A DNA stretch of 64,000 nt from Membranipora membranacea (Eukaryota; Bryozoa; Gymnolaemata; Cheilostomatida; Membraniporidae): positions 9,610,001-9,674,000 of the forward strand of contig OU612065.1 of the NCBI GenBank assembly GCA_914767715.1. Reading direction: 5' to 3'. Numbering within the stretch: the stretch's first letter is position 1; each line of letters starts with the position of its first letter. Shown here in pieces: positions 60,035-64,000 of this stretch. The position numbers and the translations under genes were made by a program. A model generated the notes under the pieces. The model had not been told where the DNA came from, did not search any database, and saw nothing but the letters and a program-made list of their open reading frames with translations.

Positions 60035-60781
60035 TTCTGAGCATTATTCTAAAATATGCTGGCTTTAATGACATACATTGTAATTGCAGTATTATTACTA
60101 CCTCTGCTCCCAATTCTTATCACCAGTGCTCCCAATTCTTATTGCTGCCAACCCGTAAAGTTCATTCATTTTCTATGAGTCCATAAAATTAGTTTGGTTC
60201 ATACTCGTGTGTATATATATTGTGTATCATATTTTGTTTCATCCTTTGCAAAATTATTGTAATTTTATAATAGATACTGTACCATGCTGTTTATTTTTGA
60301 TGATACTGCTGAATATATCCAATTTTTACATCTTCAATAAATCCATTATAAACCACCCACCTGTCTTGGTAATCATGTCTGTCAGCGGGGAGGGTGTCAG
60401 TGAAAGCTCTCCTAATATTGTATGGAGTTGTCTCATTATTACGGTTTGCTGTGTCTTTTTTATCTATTCATAAAATAAGGCACTGTTTAGCTTGCCTAAA
60501 TCACATTCACAATGTGGCAGCCAGTTATGGAGGTTTGAGAAACACACCTATAGTATAACTGGTTAAAAGCATTATCAACTGCACGACTGAATACGTACGC
60601 AAATATTGTTCACGGTTTGTTGATGTGTGGTCTGTGGATGCCTTGAGCACTCTAATATTATAATACAATCTATAGCACATTTTGGGGTCAGTAATTGGTT
60701 GATATAATCCTAGCACCAGACCATAATTCCTCAATTCTTCAACTTCTTAACTATAAAGTGTGAATATATGTCTGCTCTCAC
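60035..60781. other. Homeobox 3' UTR and gap
   Basis: An AATAAA at 60336-60341 is a good candidate polyadenylation signal, 300 bp after the homeobox stop. A 22-bp imperfect tandem repeat (GCTCCCAATTCTTAT twice) lies at 60106-60143. No coding exon is supported. Confidence 0.5.
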
Positions 60782-63700
60782 CTTTTTGTTGTCTCTGGAC
60801 AACAAATTTGAGATCTCCTGTTGCCGCAGCTAACATCACTATGTCTAAATGGTTCATTTCTTTGACTTCCACGTCATTTATCTGAAAATGAAAGACTCGG
60901 CCATTCGTATAAAATTCAACAATTTATCAACAGAAGAAATACAAACTTAATGTGTGATGTGTTGTTTCATGGCAGACTAACCATATTAAGTGGTTCATTT
61001 TTGGGCAAAATGAACATTAACTTGGGTTGTAAAAGATTTAACACTTGACAAAGATTCATCTGAAGAAATTCATGGTATTACCAATCATGTGCGACTCAAG
61101 GTTTTCTGACGCCAAACCCCCTGCTTATTTGACTACATAGGTTCCTTTCATGCTATAACATACCTGGATAACGCAGTCACCTGATCTTAGCCCTGACACA
61201 TGTGCGGGTGATCCTCTGTCTACATGTGAGATGACCACCTGCCTCTCAATGTCTTTACCTCTGAAACAACACACCAAGAGCAATATCAATAAATAGGAAT
61301 AATAAATATTGCACATATTATGGAAATGAAACTGAAAATGATACTTTTGCTGCTTTGCTACTGATTGCCTCACTGATAAATCAGTAGGCTAATTCAAAAT
61401 ATAAAACATAGAGAGCAGATTGAGCCTCGATCCCCTAACCATACCTGTTTGCAGATGTTTTATCGTGAGCGCCAAGCGGTATAAGACCATGCAATGTTGG
61501 CGATACTCATGTATACCGTGATATATGAAAACAATGAAGAAACCCATCAAATCAAAAGGAGTCCTAAAAATATTTTTTGTATTAAATATTTACCACCAAC
61601 TAAAGATGACACGGGAAGGTTGAAATCACCATCCAGCTTTGTAAATCAAATAATGTGAGTGAGAATATAAGGTGACAAATATAGAGATTACTCATGTCTA
61701 TCCCAGACGTAGGACGTGATCGTGGGACTGAGATGTAGTGTGAAATATTACACCCTTCAATCTTTACCAATCCCAACTCTTCAGGCTAATGATATAGAGC
61801 TATACCTGCGCCCATGCAGTGCATTTATTATGTGCACCCCTGATATTTTGGTGTTTAGTTGGCACAGAGGCACAAAGACCACCAACACAATGTTTTCATT
61901 TCTATCATGTGTGCCATTATTTTGAAATGTTTCAACCCTTTCATCTAACAAACTGGCCTTAAAAACAATTAGGAGTTATTCTCTCATTGAGCAATCAGGT
62001 CAGAGAGAAGACAACTACAAATTAGACAAGATTTGACAGGTCTATTTTCCCACTGATTTCAGAGTGTGTAGTACTACATTGAATTATAGTTACCCCCTGA
62101 TGCTGCAGCCTAGATAGCCATCAGAATCTGTTTGCACATCGATCGTCCTAGTTCGGGTCTTGGTATTAGAAGGCTCTTCATTTCCTAATTCGGACAATGA
62201 GTTAAGCCGTCGGGTGTTAGACGGCCAGTTCTGTACAAGCCGGGGGTCACAACGTGCCTCTGCAAGATAAGATGATCTTGTCGGAGACTCAGTCACTGCA
62301 TGAACCTCGACTGTAATCAGATATTGTAAAGCATTTTGAAAAATGCTGATATGAATTATACAAATAAAAAGAGTATAATAAAATAAGATGCTCAGTTTGG
62401 CAAGCAGAGCCAGCAAATTGGCTTTAAGTCTAACACCCCACGCTGTTTTATCTTTGATGGAGACCCTGCAGTTGTAATCAGGGTACCTACCGCTGACTTC
62501 AGAATGAGTGGTGCTGACATGCTCACGAGCAGATGTGTCTATAATGACATCAAAAGCCATTGGCTGACTTAGAATATGCACAGCAGCATGATGAGATATC
62601 TTCACAAAGCTGATACCGTTTACTCGGATTATTCTATCACCTATACATAAACCCTGTAACAGACAAATAAATTTTTTTGAGATATTGAGTTCTCGCATTA
62701 TGGCCATCGGGAATATCTGGTGTGTTACCATATAAAGTACCTACGGTTAATGTCATATTATCTTACAACCACATCTTCCAGCAGAACTTAGTTGACTATT
62801 TGAGATTCCGTCTCGAAAAATCCTAAAAAAGTTACTAAGTGTGATATATAGCAGTACCTACAACAGACTGTAGGAGCGCACACAATTGGTTACCTTTGCA
62901 TGCCTCTCGTAGAGTAACCCTACATACAACCTAAGGTCTATCAAGCAAGCCCATTTGTGGTTGAACAGCACACAGTTAGCGCTTGTGATATGCTTGCAGT
63001 TTAAGTGATACAACTACAGGTAAATTAATATTGGGGAAGTCATTGGGAACACAGGTAAACCGTTTGTTCATGTAAAATTAACATACACTTGCACATAACC
63101 ACACCGCACTTGAAGTATATAATCCTACCTTACGTTCAGCCTGGCGTCCTTGATCAACAGCTGATATGAAGATGCCACACTTGTATTCTTTGCCCCCTTT
63201 GATATTGAGACCCAGACTTTCACCTTTTCTCCTTTCAAATAACACCCTTTTCAGGTGTTTCTTCGGACTTCTATGTACAGATGAGGGCATTGTTGAACGT
63301 GATCTACCAGCTGCTCTCTTGGGGGCTACCAAAATAAATCATGATATATAATCACACACATATATAAATACAGAATCATCACATTGCTAAAGCTCAAAAT
63401 ATTGGACGCACGGCATTATACTGTATGAAGCATAATGAAGCTCAAGTCTATTACAGGGAATATTACAATATTACAAATAAAATTCAAAATATCTCATAAC
63501 AAAAGGAAACCAAAAGTTTAAGTGAATAGTGGAGGAGACAGTCTGGTATTTTTTTCTTAGAACTGTAAACCTATATTGAAGACAGATAATAAAGGTTTTC
63601 GACTCACTTGACTTTGCAGGACGGAATCTGATAACACTAGTGACTGTTCTCACAGTATCCCCTGCCTCGTAATCCTGACTCTCACCCTGTGAGTCTAACC

Positions 63701-64000
63701 TCTCTATGGGACTACTGCACCTCTGCTCAGCTTCACTAGGACTACTGTACCTCTGCTCAGCTTCACTAGGACTACTGTACCTCTGCTCAGACCCACAAGG
63801 TCTACTGTACCTCTGCTCAGACCCACTAGGTATAACAGAGAGTGGTAAAGAAGAACTCGGAGCCCCAAAATTAGGCAATGTGAGGAATGCTTTTGGTATG
63901 GCAGGTCTTCTACTTGTTTTATAAGATGTTGAGTAGATGTCTTGTGGTGTTCTTGTGATCTTGCGACTAGTATCCAGTGGCTTTCCTTTCAAAAAGTCCT
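60782..64000 (-). CDS. Two-PDZ scaffold, harmonin/whirlin (Usher)-like, partial
   Basis: Six exons, phases consistent: 64000-63608 (continues beyond the window), 63325-63129, 62653-62491, 62310-62094, 61260-61164, 60881-60782. PDZ1 spans the second and third exons: RRKGESLGLNIKGG with the carboxylate-binding SLGL loop, CGIFISAVDQGRQAE, LCIGDRIIRVNGISF. PDZ2 spans the last three: DGYLGCSIRG with loop LGCS, VVISHVDRGSPAHVSGLRSGDC, then NDVEVKEMNHLDIV. The pairing and the GIFIS and LGCSI motifs resemble harmonin, whirlin and PDZD7, scaffolds of actin-based protrusions. The first exon carries a Ser-rich leader with four copies of a 10-residue repeat. The last exon ends in phase 1, so more exons must follow to the left. 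The 5' end is outside the window. Confidence 0.75.
61425..61500 (-). mobile_element. Possible tRNA-like SINE fragment in the PDZ scaffold intron
   Basis: The minus strand reads ATACCGCTTGGCGCTCACGA and, about 40 bases later, GGGGATCGAGGCTC, at A-box and B-box spacing. Both boxes are imperfect. The evidence is motif spacing only. Confidence 0.25.
63709..63828 (-). repeat. Four tandem 30-bp coding repeats
   Basis: Units 63709-63738, 63739-63768, 63769-63798 and 63799-63828 encode a 10-residue repeat of the form EQRYSSPSEA/GSEQRYSRPC on the minus strand. Units are over 80 percent identical, and neighbours share variants pairwise (CTTCACTA versus ACCCACAA/ACCCACTA). This points to recent slippage or unequal exchange in a disordered leader. 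Confidence 0.9.

Overview
The window is nuclear DNA from an invertebrate animal. It is AT-rich, and its genes are split by many short GT-AG introns of roughly 0.1-1.5 kb. The proteins are animal-specific: a FYVE myotubularin, Paraxis/Scleraxis-type and PTF1A-type bHLH factors, a PRD-like homeobox and a Usher-type PDZ scaffold. There are also non-LTR retrotransposon relics and SINE-like sequence. The species and phylum cannot be fixed from the sequence alone. The density, about nine genes in 64 kb, suggests a compact genome. Exon joins were derived by hand from splice sites, reading phase and family similarity, and phases agree except where stated.

Layout. 1-4.3 kb: repeats and a LINE relic. 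4.3-10.9 kb (+): COG7, a Golgi tether subunit. 11.3-21.1 kb (-): a myotubularin of the MTMR3/MTMR4 type, convergent with COG7 and carrying a LINE fragment in its first intron. 21.1-24.7 kb: intergenic, with a U2 snRNA-like fragment. 24.7-25.8 kb (-): a Paraxis/Scleraxis-like bHLH gene. 30.4-32.1 kb (+): a PTF1A-like bHLH gene, head-to-head with the previous one across 4.6 kb. 33.3-39.2 kb (-): a sorting nexin of the SNX7/SNX30 type. 40.0-42.9 kb: a chimeric non-LTR retroelement with a nearly intact reverse transcriptase, then hairpin sequences. 44.9-52.2 kb (+): a large protein that reads as PDZ, PDZ-like, degenerate ROC, COR and Death. 54.1-54.9 kb (-): an unrecognised Ser/Pro-rich ORF. 56.9-60.0 kb (+): a homeobox gene. 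60.8-64.0 kb (-): a harmonin/whirlin-like PDZ scaffold that runs off the right edge.

Themes. Three genes are membrane-traffic genes. MTMR3/4 removes PI3P, SNX7/30 PX-BAR proteins bind phosphoinositides on endosomes, and COG7 tethers intra-Golgi vesicles. Three genes are developmental transcription factors. Two are PDZ scaffolds. Nothing shows that the neighbours are co-regulated.

The two most unusual items are the PDZ-ROC/COR-Death protein, and a set of tiny perfect or near-perfect palindromes. Three of these palindromes are flanked by exact 7-8 bp direct repeats like target-site duplications, and two of those share the same palindrome sequence 19.6 kb apart.
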